DNA from: Bacteroidota bacterium
GTDB lineage: Bacteria > Bacteroidota > Bacteroidia > Cytophagales > Cyclobacteriaceae
Reading direction: 5' to 3'
Length of the DNA stretch: 64,000 bases
Assembly (NCBI GenBank): GCA_016866235.1
Contig: VGMW01000001.1
Location: forward strand, 186,001 to 250,000
Positions 55,732 through 64,000 of this stretch are shown here, in pieces (the stretch's first letter is position 1; every line of letters begins with the position of its first letter). The notes below the pieces were generated by a model, which saw nothing but the letters and a program-made list of their open reading frames with translations, did not search any database and had not been told where the DNA came from. The position numbers and the translations under genes were made by a program.

Positions 55732-56970
55732 TTGAAAGTTTGCGTAGGATTAAATAGCGTTGCGTCGATTATTCCTGAGATAAAATCATCTTTCGAAAAG
55801 CAAGGAATCGCAACTATTACCGTATCTCGAGTCGAAAGTCAATCAGTACTTATAAATAATGAGATAGATTTTTGTATTCCCACTTGGAAAGCCCGTTGTC
55901 CTGTGTTTAGGCCTGGAAGATTTTATGTGCGGTTTAAAAAGTGGTGGGATAAAAAGGTTGAGTCCTTTATTTGGAATAAAGTTCTGAACGAATGCGATAT
56001 CTTTATTTTCATCGTATTATCTTTTAAAGATGATTTTTCAGACTTAGAAGAATTAGTAAAAAGAGGAAAAAAGATTTTTTTTGTTTTTGTAGGTGATGAT
56101 GTTCGTTGGTATTACGCAATGAAATCGGAATTCTCACTTTACAATTTGCATCCTGTTGAATACGGAATAGATGGTATTGACTCTATACAAACTTTAAGAT
56201 CAAGATTAGCTAGAATTAGAATCGCTGAAAAATATGCAACCGCAATCTTTAGCCGATTGGATCAGGCTCAACTACAACTTCGGCCATATTATAGGTGGAA
56301 CATGATGGTTATTCCTGAAAATTATAATGTTGTACTGAATCAACGAAAGAAAAATCCTGTTATCATACATGCACCAAGTAATCGAAGTATCAAGGGAACC
56401 AAGTATATCCTTGATGCTATAAATAGAATTCAAAATATTGATAAAATTGAGATTACATTTAGGCTAGTTGAGAATATAGCTCATAGTGAAGCACTATTAA
56501 TGTATGAATCAGCAGATATTGTTATTGACCAGTTGTTACTGCCTGGAACCGGAAAACTTGCAACTGAGGCATTGGCAATGGGAAAAGTCGTACTATCAAA
56601 TATGTCATATGAAAAATACCCGCAAAAAAACCCTGCAGAATGCCCAGTTATAGATGTTAATCCAGATACAATTTATGATGTACTGAAAAAAATAATTATT
56701 GATTTTGAATTTAGGTCTTCCCATGCAGCCTTGGGGAGAAAGTATGTTGAGACATACCTTGATGTTGCTTTATTTTGTAGCAAGGTTTTAGATTTAGCTA
56801 CCGGAAAACACATAGAATACGACTACATTCCAAATTTCTTTCGTGATTGTTATAATTCTGATAATTCGGATGAAGTTCAGGCAATCAATCATTGGACTGA
56901 TTTTATTAAAGACACTGATTGGTATAAGACTTTTGTAAAACCTGGTTCCAGAGGAGATTTTATTTTTTAA
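55732..56970 (+). CDS. glycosyltransferase, GT-B type
   Basis: A 412-residue protein with TTG start (four bases after the previous stop; no ATG fits better). C-terminal half: IIHAPSNRSIKGTKYILDAI, ADIVIDQLLLPGTGKLATEALAMGKVVLSN, GRKYVETYLDVALF, all family-4-like. The N-terminal half has CIPTWKARCPVFRPGRFY, a Cys-rich acceptor loop. It shows paralogy to 52926 in the donor half. Sugar specificity is unknown. Confidence 0.72.
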   Translation: MKVCVGLNSVASIIPEIKSSFEKQGIATITVSRVESQSVLINNEIDFCIPTWKARCPVFRPGRFYVRFKKWWDKKVESFIWNKVLNECDIFIFIVLSFKDDFSDLEELVKRGKKIFFVFVGDDVRWYYAMKSEFSLYNLHPVEYGIDGIDSIQTLRSRLARIRIAEKYATAIFSRLDQAQLQLRPYYRWNMMVIPENYNVVLNQRKKNPVIIHAPSNRSIKGTKYILDAINRIQNIDKIEITFRLVENIAHSEALLMYESADIVIDQLLLPGTGKLATEALAMGKVVLSNMSYEKYPQKNPAECPVIDVNPDTIYDVLKKIIIDFEFRSSHAALGRKYVETYLDVALFCSKVLDLATGKHIEYDYIPNFFRDCYNSDNSDEVQAINHWTDFIKDTDWYKTFVKPGSRGDFIF

Positions 56971-56979
56971 GCTTAATTA

Positions 56980-58182
56980 GTGGGAACTAATAAAAAAATA
57001 TTAATAATATCTTACTCATCACTGAAAAGTGATCCACGCGTACTGCGGCAGATTAGGATACTTGGACAGCGGTTTGAAATAATTACTTGTGGTCTTGAGC
57101 CAAGTAATTTACCATTTGTAAAACATTTTGTGCCATTTACAATCAACGGCCTCCAAATGTTTGATATTTCTAATTTTTTCAGGCGTTGGTTTTTAATTGT
57201 CTTCTATTTATTTCCAGTTCGGCTTATCAATAAGTTTCGATTATTTCACAGGCTAAGAGTCTATAAATTATACTACTGGAATCTTGGTAATTTAAAATTA
57301 GAGAGGAAGTTATTGAGGTATAATGTTGACCTAATTATAGCAAATGATCTAAATACCTTGCCTCTTGCATTAAGGGTTAGCCGAAAGTTAAAGGCTAAGG
57401 TATTATTTGATGCGCATGAATATTCTCCTCTGGAATTAGAAAATGATTCGACTTGGATGAAATGGGAATCTCCTTATCTCACATGGCTTTCTAAAAAATA
57501 TATACCCTTAGCCGACAAATGCATCACCGTGGGCTACCAAATTGCTAAAGAATATGAAAAACTAACAAAAAAGAATTTTGATGTTGTTTTGAATGCTCCA
57601 AAATTTCAGCAATTGACGCCGTCGCCCGTTAACGAAGTACTTCAATTTATTCATCACGGGGGTGCGATGAAAGCGCGAGATCTACATGTCTTGGTCGAAT
57701 GTTTTCTGCAGCTACCAGAGAACTATATCTTGAATCTTCTCTTAACAAAATCCGATCCTGAGTATTATGCGTATCTTCAAAAACTTGCGTCTAATTCAAA
57801 AAATATAAAATTTCATGATCCAGTGCCCACTGAGGATATAGCTGCATTTATTAATAAGTTCGATGTTGGTTTGGCTTATATTCCTCCAGTTAACTTCAAC
57901 TATATGTATTGTTTACCCAATAAATTCTTTGAATTTATTCAAGCTAGGTTAATGATAATCACTGGTCCTTCTCCAGAGATGGAAAAAATTACTAATGACT
58001 ATAAGCTTGGTCTCGTTACAGACGGTTTTAAGGCTGATAATTTACGAAATGCGATTTTAAGCCTTACTCCCGAAATGGTAATTAAGTATAAGCAAGCAGT
58101 TGATAATGCTGCTTTTAATTTATCGGCCAACAAGTCAATGAAAACCTTTGACAATCTAATTTTTGAACTATGTGTGGAATAA
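56980..58182 (+). CDS. glycosyltransferase family 4 (copy A of a pair)
   Basis: A 400-residue GT-B protein with GTG start. N-terminal LIISYSSLKSDPRVLRQIRIL and VDLIIANDLNTLPLALRVSRKLKAKVLFDAHEYSP are classical; C-terminal IKFHDPVPTEDIAAFINKFDVGLAYIPPVNFNYMYCLPNKFFEFIQARL closes the donor site. It is closely similar to the gene at 60027. Overlaps the following asnB by 13 bp. Confidence 0.87.
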   Translation: MGTNKKILIISYSSLKSDPRVLRQIRILGQRFEIITCGLEPSNLPFVKHFVPFTINGLQMFDISNFFRRWFLIVFYLFPVRLINKFRLFHRLRVYKLYYWNLGNLKLERKLLRYNVDLIIANDLNTLPLALRVSRKLKAKVLFDAHEYSPLELENDSTWMKWESPYLTWLSKKYIPLADKCITVGYQIAKEYEKLTKKNFDVVLNAPKFQQLTPSPVNEVLQFIHHGGAMKARDLHVLVECFLQLPENYILNLLLTKSDPEYYAYLQKLASNSKNIKFHDPVPTEDIAAFINKFDVGLAYIPPVNFNYMYCLPNKFFEFIQARLMIITGPSPEMEKITNDYKLGLVTDGFKADNLRNAILSLTPEMVIKYKQAVDNAAFNLSANKSMKTFDNLIFELCVE

Positions 58183-60020
58183 CTGGAGTAATTAATGCTA
58201 GGGGTAGGATTGACTCAACTGAGATTTGTAGAAAAATGTCAGAAGCAATAGCACATCGTGGACCAGATGGGGACGGTTACTGGTGTAACATAAATTCTAC
58301 TGTGGCACTGGCCCACAGGAGATTGTCAATAATTGATTTGTCAAGCTCCGCCGATCAGCCGATGTTCGTCGCTGGTCGATATACAATAGTTTTTAATGGC
58401 GAGATATATAATTATCTGGAGTTAAAAAAAATTTTAATTGAATACGGGTATTCATTTTTAACTGAATCTGATACTGAAGTTTTGGTAGCGATGTATCAGC
58501 ACTATGGGGTTCAATGTTTGGATTACTTAGACGGGATGTTTGCATTTGTACTCTACGATCAACTAGAAGATTTAATTTTTATTTCTAGAGACAGATTTGG
58601 AGAGAAGCCATTCTATTATTCAATTGACAATGATATATTTTACTTTTCTAGTGAGATTAAGTCTTTTTGGAAAATTGGGTTGCCTAAAATCGTGGATGAT
58701 GAGATGCTTGGATATTTCCTACACTATGCGCAAGTCCATCATCCTCACAATAATTCAAAAACCTTTTTTAAAAATATAATTAAACTTAAACCCGCTCACT
58801 ACTTATTTGGCACGCCACAAAATTTATTTAAGGCTTCTCAAATTCAATATTGGAGATTGCCCGAGAATCGTGACACATCTTATGATAGCTTGTCAGAAAA
58901 AGAGATTTTTAATAAATTTTATATTCTCTTTGAAACCTCTGTAAAAAGGAGGCTTCGTAGTGATGTCCCTGTTGGAAGTAGTTTGAGCGGCGGTTTAGAT
59001 TCCTCTTCCGTTGTTTGTATGATTCATCAGCTTAAAAGGGAATCGAATATTTCGCAGTCAACGTTTAGTGCAAGATTTCCTGGTTTTGTAAAAGATGAAG
59101 GCAACTTCATGAAATTCGTAATCGACGCAACAAACACTAGTGCTTTTTTTGCTTTTCCTGATAAAGAGGGTTTCTTAAGTAACTTTTCAACCATGGTTTT
59201 TCATCAGGATGAGCCATTTGGCAGTGGAAGTATTTATGCGCAGTTTGAGGTTATGAGGTTAGCGAAAGAAAAATCAGTTACGGTTTTACTTGATGGTCAA
59301 GGTGCTGATGAAATGCTTGGTGGTTATAGTTACTATCGAGACACTTTGAATGCACAAAACTTTGTACACTCACTTGGTCCTCAAGTCTCGCCAAATACAC
59401 CGCCAATGTCCGCTAGGCAAATGCTCAAGGCGTTTATAAAATCTAAAGCACCTGGTATTCTGGATGTATACCGTGGCTTAAAAATAAAATCTGCATCTGG
59501 AATTATCTATTCTCCTTATAGTAAGGAGTTTTCATATTTTTTGAAGAAGTTGAAATCTCCTTATCCCAATCACACCTCTCTATATGAGCATTTGCGCCAT
59601 GACTTAACATCTGGCAATTTGGAAGACCTCTTACGATATGCTGACAGGAATAGCATGGCCCATAGTCGTGAAGTTAGGTTGCCTTTTTTGAATCATCAAT
59701 TGGTTGAATTCGTCTTAGCCTTAAACGATTCGTATAAAATTAATGGCGAATGGACTAAATGGGTTCAGAGAAAATCAATGTCTCGGATAATGCCTAATGA
59801 AATAACCTGGCGTAAGGATAAAATAGGATATGAGCCACCCCAACAAAGTTGGATGGATGATATTGATTTTAAAGAACGTGTCATGGATTCCAAAAATATT
59901 TTATTTAAAAACGGAATAATTAATAAGCGCGAAAAAGAAATGACACCAACTTCTGCTGGTTCGAATCAGCGTGGTGATAATAGTTGGGCCTATTTAATGT
60001 CAGGAGTGCTTTTTGAGTAA
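58170..60020 (+). CDS. asnB: asparagine synthase-like amidotransferase (copy 2)
   Basis: A 616-residue paralogue of the gene at 49287, with the same catalytic parts: Cys2 (MCGITGVIN), HRGPDGDGYW, the SLSGGLDSSSVV PP-loop and DGQGADEMLGGYSYY. It stands between two related glycosyltransferases. A locus with several AsnB copies is more easily explained by amidation of different sugar acids than by asparagine synthesis. Confidence 0.92.
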   Translation: MCGITGVINARGRIDSTEICRKMSEAIAHRGPDGDGYWCNINSTVALAHRRLSIIDLSSSADQPMFVAGRYTIVFNGEIYNYLELKKILIEYGYSFLTESDTEVLVAMYQHYGVQCLDYLDGMFAFVLYDQLEDLIFISRDRFGEKPFYYSIDNDIFYFSSEIKSFWKIGLPKIVDDEMLGYFLHYAQVHHPHNNSKTFFKNIIKLKPAHYLFGTPQNLFKASQIQYWRLPENRDTSYDSLSEKEIFNKFYILFETSVKRRLRSDVPVGSSLSGGLDSSSVVCMIHQLKRESNISQSTFSARFPGFVKDEGNFMKFVIDATNTSAFFAFPDKEGFLSNFSTMVFHQDEPFGSGSIYAQFEVMRLAKEKSVTVLLDGQGADEMLGGYSYYRDTLNAQNFVHSLGPQVSPNTPPMSARQMLKAFIKSKAPGILDVYRGLKIKSASGIIYSPYSKEFSYFLKKLKSPYPNHTSLYEHLRHDLTSGNLEDLLRYADRNSMAHSREVRLPFLNHQLVEFVLALNDSYKINGEWTKWVQRKSMSRIMPNEITWRKDKIGYEPPQQSWMDDIDFKERVMDSKNILFKNGIINKREKEMTPTSAGSNQRGDNSWAYLMSGVLFE

Positions 60021-60026
60021 AATCTT

Positions 60027-61172
60027 TTGTACACAATTTTAATTCTTTCATACTCAAAACTTCACTCTGATCCCAGAGTGCTTCGGCAGATTCAGGTTTT
60101 GGAAAAAGACTTTGACGTATATACTGTCGGTCTAAGTGCTTCAGGCAAGTCAAAAACTATTCACATCTCAGCAAAAGCAAAAAAGAAAAATACTAAGCTA
60201 GATACGTTGTATGAGGCTCTCTTGTCTTTGATGCAATGCGATGATGAGCTTTATTGGAGATCTCCTCATGTTAGCGAGCTTTTTGATAAAATTTGTGGCT
60301 GTTTTAAGAAAAAAATTCCTGATGTGCTTATCTGTAATGAAATTGGTTATTTACCACTTGCGGTTAGGTTAAGCGAAACCTTTTCTTCCAAGTTAATGGT
60401 TGATTTACACGAATATGCACCAACTGAGTTAGAAGAAAATTTCTTTTGGAGGTTAAGGTTTCGTCAATATTACACCAGACAATTTAAAAAATACTTGCCA
60501 AAAGCTAATGCGGTAACTACGGTATGCTTCTCGATTTGTCAATTATTGAAAAAAAAATTCAATGTTCATTCAGAGGTTATTTATAATGCTCCTTTTTATA
60601 GAGATTTAACCCCTTCTGAATTATCTCCTCGAAGAATTCGGCTCGTGCATCATGGCGCTGCAATAAGATCTCGGCATTTAGAGATTATGATAGATTCAAT
60701 GAAGTATCTGGATGATACTTTTGAACTTAATTTGATTTTGATTCCCACTGATTTAAATTATATAAAGGAATTGAAAAATCTTTCAAGGGGGCTCCATGTA
60801 AATTTTCATTTGCCCGTTCCTACTGAAGAAATTCCGGGTTATTTGAATCAATTTGATATTGGTATTTTCATTCTTCCTCCAGTCAATTTTAATTACTCAA
60901 TTGCATTACCAAATAAATTATTTGAATTCATACAGGCTCGATTAGCAATTGTTGTTGGGCCTTCTATAGAGATGGCTTCAATTGTTAAAAAATATGATTT
61001 GGGAAAGGTAACTCAAGGCTTTTCGGCTGAAGAAGTGGCGTTAAGTATAAAAAGTGTTAATAAGGAAACCTGGATCCATTATAAGCACCAATCGAATGCA
61101 ATTTCCAAGGAATTGAGTTTTGAAAAATCTGCTACTATTTTAAACAAGCTAATAACCGATATACTTAAATAA
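60027..61172 (+). CDS. glycosyltransferase family 4 (copy B of a pair)
   Basis: A 381-residue paralogue of the gene at 56980, with TTG start. Shared marks: LILSYSKLHSDPRVLRQIQVL, DVLICNEIGYLPLAVRL, MVDLHEYAPTELEENFFWRL, VNFHLPVPTEEIPGYLNQFDIGIFILPPVNFNYSIALPNKLFEFIQARL. It probably arose by duplication of a glycosyltransferase-AsnB module. Confidence 0.86.
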   Translation: MYTILILSYSKLHSDPRVLRQIQVLEKDFDVYTVGLSASGKSKTIHISAKAKKKNTKLDTLYEALLSLMQCDDELYWRSPHVSELFDKICGCFKKKIPDVLICNEIGYLPLAVRLSETFSSKLMVDLHEYAPTELEENFFWRLRFRQYYTRQFKKYLPKANAVTTVCFSICQLLKKKFNVHSEVIYNAPFYRDLTPSELSPRRIRLVHHGAAIRSRHLEIMIDSMKYLDDTFELNLILIPTDLNYIKELKNLSRGLHVNFHLPVPTEEIPGYLNQFDIGIFILPPVNFNYSIALPNKLFEFIQARLAIVVGPSIEMASIVKKYDLGKVTQGFSAEEVALSIKSVNKETWIHYKHQSNAISKELSFEKSATILNKLITDILK

Positions 61173-61174
61173 TT

Positions 61175-62232
61175 ATGATGAAAATTATCCTTATCGTTGG
61201 AGCTCGTCCGCAATTTATAAAACATTTTCCGCTCGAAATTGCTCTGGCTAAAATGCTTAACGTTGTGACTATTCATACAGGTCAACATTATGATTCTAAT
61301 ATGAGCGATATTTTTTCAATGACCTAGGAATTTCCAGACCTAATTATCTTTTAAGTCTTGTGAAGACATCACATGGTGGTCAAACAGCTGAGATGTTGCA
61401 GCAAATTGAAGGTATACTTTTTCAGGAAAAGCCTGATGCAGTTTTGGTTTATGGGGATACTAATTCAACTTTGGCAGGAGCATTAGCAGCAGTAAAAATC
61501 CAAATCCCTGTTATCCATGTCGAAGCTGGCTTAAGAAGTTATAATAAAGAAATACCAGAAGAGATTAATCGAATAATGACTGACCATGTCTCTACACTTT
61601 TGTTCTGTTCCTCGCCAAATGGAATTTTAAATTTGCAATCAGAAGGAATTACTAAAGGAGTCTTTGATTGTGGTGATTTAATGAAAGATGCCTTGATTTT
61701 GCTACAACATAGACTTCAAGATTCTGTCAAGGAAAAATATATTTTTGCGACTTTTCATCGACCTTACAATATCGATAGGATTGAAAGACTCACTCAAATC
61801 CTTGACATCTTAAATAACCTGTCAGTAAAAGTAATTTTTCCGCTACACCCAAGAACCAGAAAAGCTATCAACAGTAATAATCTGAAGTTGTCTGATTACA
61901 AAAATATCCGTTTTATTAATCCTGTTGGTTATATCGATAGTTTAAGATTTCAAAAATATTCTGATTGTGTTATTACTGATTCTGGTGGTATTCAGAAAGA
62001 GGCTTATTGGTTAAAAAGAAAGTGTATTACAATTCGCAGTGAAACTGAGTGGATCGAGACATTAAAAGGCAGCTGGAATGAGCTTATTTTTGATCATTTG
62101 CCATTTATTGGCTCAGCTTTGAGAAATACACCAATTGAAAGTGAATATCAAACTAGTCTTTATGGAGAAGGTGATGCTTCCGGGCAAGTATCTAAAACTA
62201 TTTTTACGTTTTTAAAATCTCTTAAAAAGTAA
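61175..62232 (+). pseudogene. UDP-GlcNAc 2-epimerase-family gene (WbpI/WecB-like) with one-base frameshift
   Basis: The first frame reads from ATG 61175 (KIILIVGARPQFIKHFPLE, TGQHYDSNMSDIF) and stops at TAG 61325. The second frame, open from about 61315 to 62232, gives FFNDLGISRPNYLL, SHGGQTAEML, VYGDTNSTLAGALAAV, HVEAGLRSYNKEIPEEINR, TDSGGIQKEAYWLKRK and TEWIET. The break is a run of six T at 61311-61316; a seventh T would restore one 352-residue frame, which is the length of WbpI. WbpI epimerises the WbpABDE product to the ManNAc3NAcA form. Real mutation, phase-variable switch and sequencing error are all possible. Confidence 0.85.
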
Positions 62233-62376
62233 ATAAGTCTTCTTTAAAAATTGGTCCTCTATAATTATCCACATTGGCTTATAAAAGAGCGAGATTTGAA
62301 TATCTTGATGGTGATATATTTTTATTAGCCGTATTTGGATAAGCTGAATTCAATTGATAAGTGCAATTTTTGAAAC

Positions 62377-62412
62377 AACGGTAAAAAAGCTTTTGAGGGC
62401 TTTTTTACCGTT
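62377..62412 (+). terminator. hairpin terminator inside the IS, upstream of the transposase
   Basis: A perfect 14-bp stem (AACGGTAAAAAAGC with GCTTTTTTACCGTT) and an 8-base loop. It is placed between the left end of the element and the transposase ATG, so it would block transcripts entering from the neighbouring operon, as in other IS elements. Confidence 0.7.
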
Positions 62413-62442
62413 TCCCCGCGTAGTGCAATCTTTGGATTGTCT

Positions 62443-63454
62443 ATGGCCAAAACTTACAACCACCTCGGTTCGGCACAAAGGTATCGAATCGAAGCCTTTA
62501 TGAAATCAGGCTTGAAACAAAAGGAAATTGCCGAGAAACTCGGTGTACACCCTTCTACCATTAGCCGGGAACTTAATCAGAATACACCTAAACGAGGCTG
62601 CCTTGCCGGAATTTATGATGCCGATAATGCTCAACGAAGGACCCGCTTGCGACATTCCATCAAGCCTAAGCATCAGGTATTTGACCATGCTATGAAGCAA
62701 ATGGTAAAGAGGTACTTGGAGAATGAAAAATGGAGTCCTGAGCTTATTAGTAAATGCCATGAGGGCCCAATGGTCAGTCATGAGTGGATTTATCAATGGA
62801 TCTGGAATTGTAAGTTCAGTAACAAGCGAAATGACCGGCCATACAAGGGTCTATATGAATATCTACGGCATGGGCGCAGACGCCGAAAAAGGGGCATCAG
62901 GCATGATAATCGAGGAGTAATACCAAATCGAATACCGATTGAAATGCGACCTGCAGTAGTTGGGAAAAGACGAAGAATTGGAGATTTGGAAGTTGATCTG
63001 TTGATGGGTAAAAAGCACAAAGGAGCGATCCTGGTAATGACCGACCGAGGTAATGACCGACCGAGCCACCTTGCACACCAAACTGCTTAAGCTAAAGAAC
63101 AAAGAATCAGAAACGGTTTATGAGGCCTCTGTGAAATATCTTATGGAGAGTAATTACCCTATCAGGACACACACCTTTGATAACGATAAGGCATTTAGTG
63201 CCCATGAAAGTATTTGCAACAAACTTGGAGCTAAGAGTTACTTCACAAGGCCCTACACCAGTCAGGACAAAGGCACCGTTGAAAATCGAATTGGAGTGCT
63301 GCGAAGGTTTTTTCCAAAAGGTATAGATTTGAAAAAGGTAACTCACCATCAGGTTTCCAGAGCAGAAGACTTACTAAACAACAGACCAGTAAAAAAGTTT
63401 AACTATTTAACCCCTAACCAAGTGCTACAGGGAAAAATTGCACTTATTACTTGA
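62443..63454 (+). pseudogene. IS30-family transposase broken by a 16-bp tandem duplication
   Basis: The first frame from ATG 62443 gives the IS30 N-terminal helix-turn-helix (MAKTYNHLGSAQRYRIEAF, GLKQKEIAEKLGVHPSTISR), and RRRRIGDLEVDLLMG carries the first catalytic Asp before the frame runs off to a stop at 63090. The unit GGTAATGACCGACCGA occurs twice in a row (63033-63048, 63049-63064). With one copy removed the frame runs through to 63454 (ATLHTKLLKLKNKESETVYE, HTFDNDKAFSAHE with the second Asp, and KGTVENRIGVLRRFFPKG with the Glu). The repaired protein would have all DDE residues. Confidence 0.88.
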
Positions 63455-63733
63455 ACTTAGAATTGATTATTTGACTTGGATTAGGACGCTTTGAAAAATG
63501 TGGCAATTGCTAGAAAATACCAATTTAGTTTCCATGCCGGAGTTTAAGTTTCTTGAAAATAGACAAAGCTATTTCCGATTTTTTAAACGCCACTTTGCCA
63601 AAAAATTCAAGAAATATTTGTTCTTTGAAGATCTTTAATTTAGACCAATAGTCTTTTAAAGAGGAGTTCACAACGACTGCAAAACCAATTTAGGATTACC
63701 ATTGTATTTAATGAATTTCAATCGGTCTCTATT

Positions 63734-64000
63734 ATGTGTGGTTTAGTAGGATACTTTGCTCCCTCAGGCACCTTGCATGAGGATTCTTTTCGCGCTTCTT
63801 TGCAAGCGATTGCTCATAGGGGTCCGGATGATGAAGGAATTAACTATTTCGAAGGCACAAACGGCATAGTTTGTTTAGCTCATAGACGATTAAGCATCAT
63901 TGATTTATCGGCCAACGGTCATCAGCCATTCTTCGATAACACTGGCCGTTATGCAATGGTTTACAACGGGGAAGTCTTCAATTATACGGAACTTCGTACC
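63734..64000 (+). CDS. asnB: asparagine synthase-like amidotransferase (copy 3, cut by window end)
   Basis: The open frame from ATG 63734 runs to the window edge. The 89 visible residues have Cys2 (MCGLVGYFAPSG), AHRGPDDEGINYFE, LAHRRLSIIDLS and MVYNGEVFNYTELRT, the glutaminase half of an AsnB. It is the third such gene in 15 kb. The 278 bp before it show no gene and no clear promoter. Confidence 0.88.
   Translation, partial: MCGLVGYFAPSGTLHEDSFRASLQAIAHRGPDDEGINYFEGTNGIVCLAHRRLSIIDLSANGHQPFFDNTGRYAMVYNGEVFNYTELRT

Larger units (their letters stand above)
62349..63455 (+). mobile_element. IS30-family insertion sequence
   Basis: About 1.1 kb bounded by 23-bp inverted repeats with 21 matches (62349-62371 and 63433-63455), whose shared core is ATAAGTGCAATTTTT. 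It contains one transposase gene and an upstream hairpin. Length and single-ORF layout fit IS30. No clear target duplication was read with certainty. It sits between the broken epimerase and a third asnB gene. Confidence 0.85.

Overview
The window looks like a chromosome segment of a member of the Bacteroidota, most likely the Cytophagales. The grounds are: -33/-7 promoters of the TTTG...TAnnTTTG type found only in this phylum; a secreted protein with SprB-like repeats and a type IX secretion C-terminal sorting domain; an UpxY-type NusG paralogue heading a polysaccharide locus; a CarboxypepD_reg-type TonB receptor; and a short arginine decarboxylase beside a deoxyhypusine-synthase-like gene. 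No rRNA, tRNA or CRISPR array was seen.

Layout. 1-2.3 kb: the 3' part of a PAPS-type sulfotransferase overlapping an arylsulfotransferase lipoprotein. 2.3-9.1 kb: housekeeping genes: a class I aldolase-accD pair, rplS and trmD on the minus strand, and rpsL-rpsG-fusA-rpsJ on the plus strand, closed by a terminator. 9.1-16.4 kb: a secreted DUF1080 protein, a HAD hydrolase, an S1/P1 nuclease, and a probable metal-uptake operon (His/Cys-rich anchored protein, TonB receptor, lipoprotein). 15.0-20.4 kb: polyamine genes (arginine decarboxylase, ureohydrolase, deoxyhypusine-synthase homologue) and argS. 20.5-27.8 kb: two tandem glutathione peroxidases, DoxX, menA, a tandem-domain universal stress protein with a CRP/FNR-like site, a membrane-anchored glutamate-synthase-like oxidoreductase, a DUF4230 protein and PPK2. 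28.0-31.6 kb: a 1202-residue T9SS-secreted repeat protein. 31.7 kb to the end: a large surface-polysaccharide locus, all on the plus strand, becoming visibly richer in A+T after about 51 kb.

The polysaccharide locus starts with a glycosyltransferase, then 770 bp of unusual repeats, then a winged-helix/degenerate nucleotidyltransferase protein and UpxY. Next come GDP-fucose genes (gmd, fcl), an SLBB export protein, a Wzz-like protein and a WbpA-WbpE-WbpD-WbpB set predicted to make a UDP-2,3-diacetamido-uronic acid. A Wzm/Wzt ABC exporter, aminotransferase, acyltransferase, methyltransferase, two epimerases, several glycosyltransferases and three AsnB-like amidotransferases follow. The 2-epimerase that would finish the WbpI branch carries a one-base frameshift in a T6 run. 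An adjoining IS30-family element has its transposase broken by an exact 16-bp tandem duplication.

The most notable points are: the 2-epimerase frameshift combined with three AsnB paralogues (predicted uronamide polysaccharide with a possible on/off step); the repeat block at the locus boundary; the FNR-like box placed near -41 before the stress protein; an AccD that has lost all four zinc-finger cysteines; the IS30 duplication; and a promoter so close to the His/Cys-rich gene that its mRNA may be leaderless.
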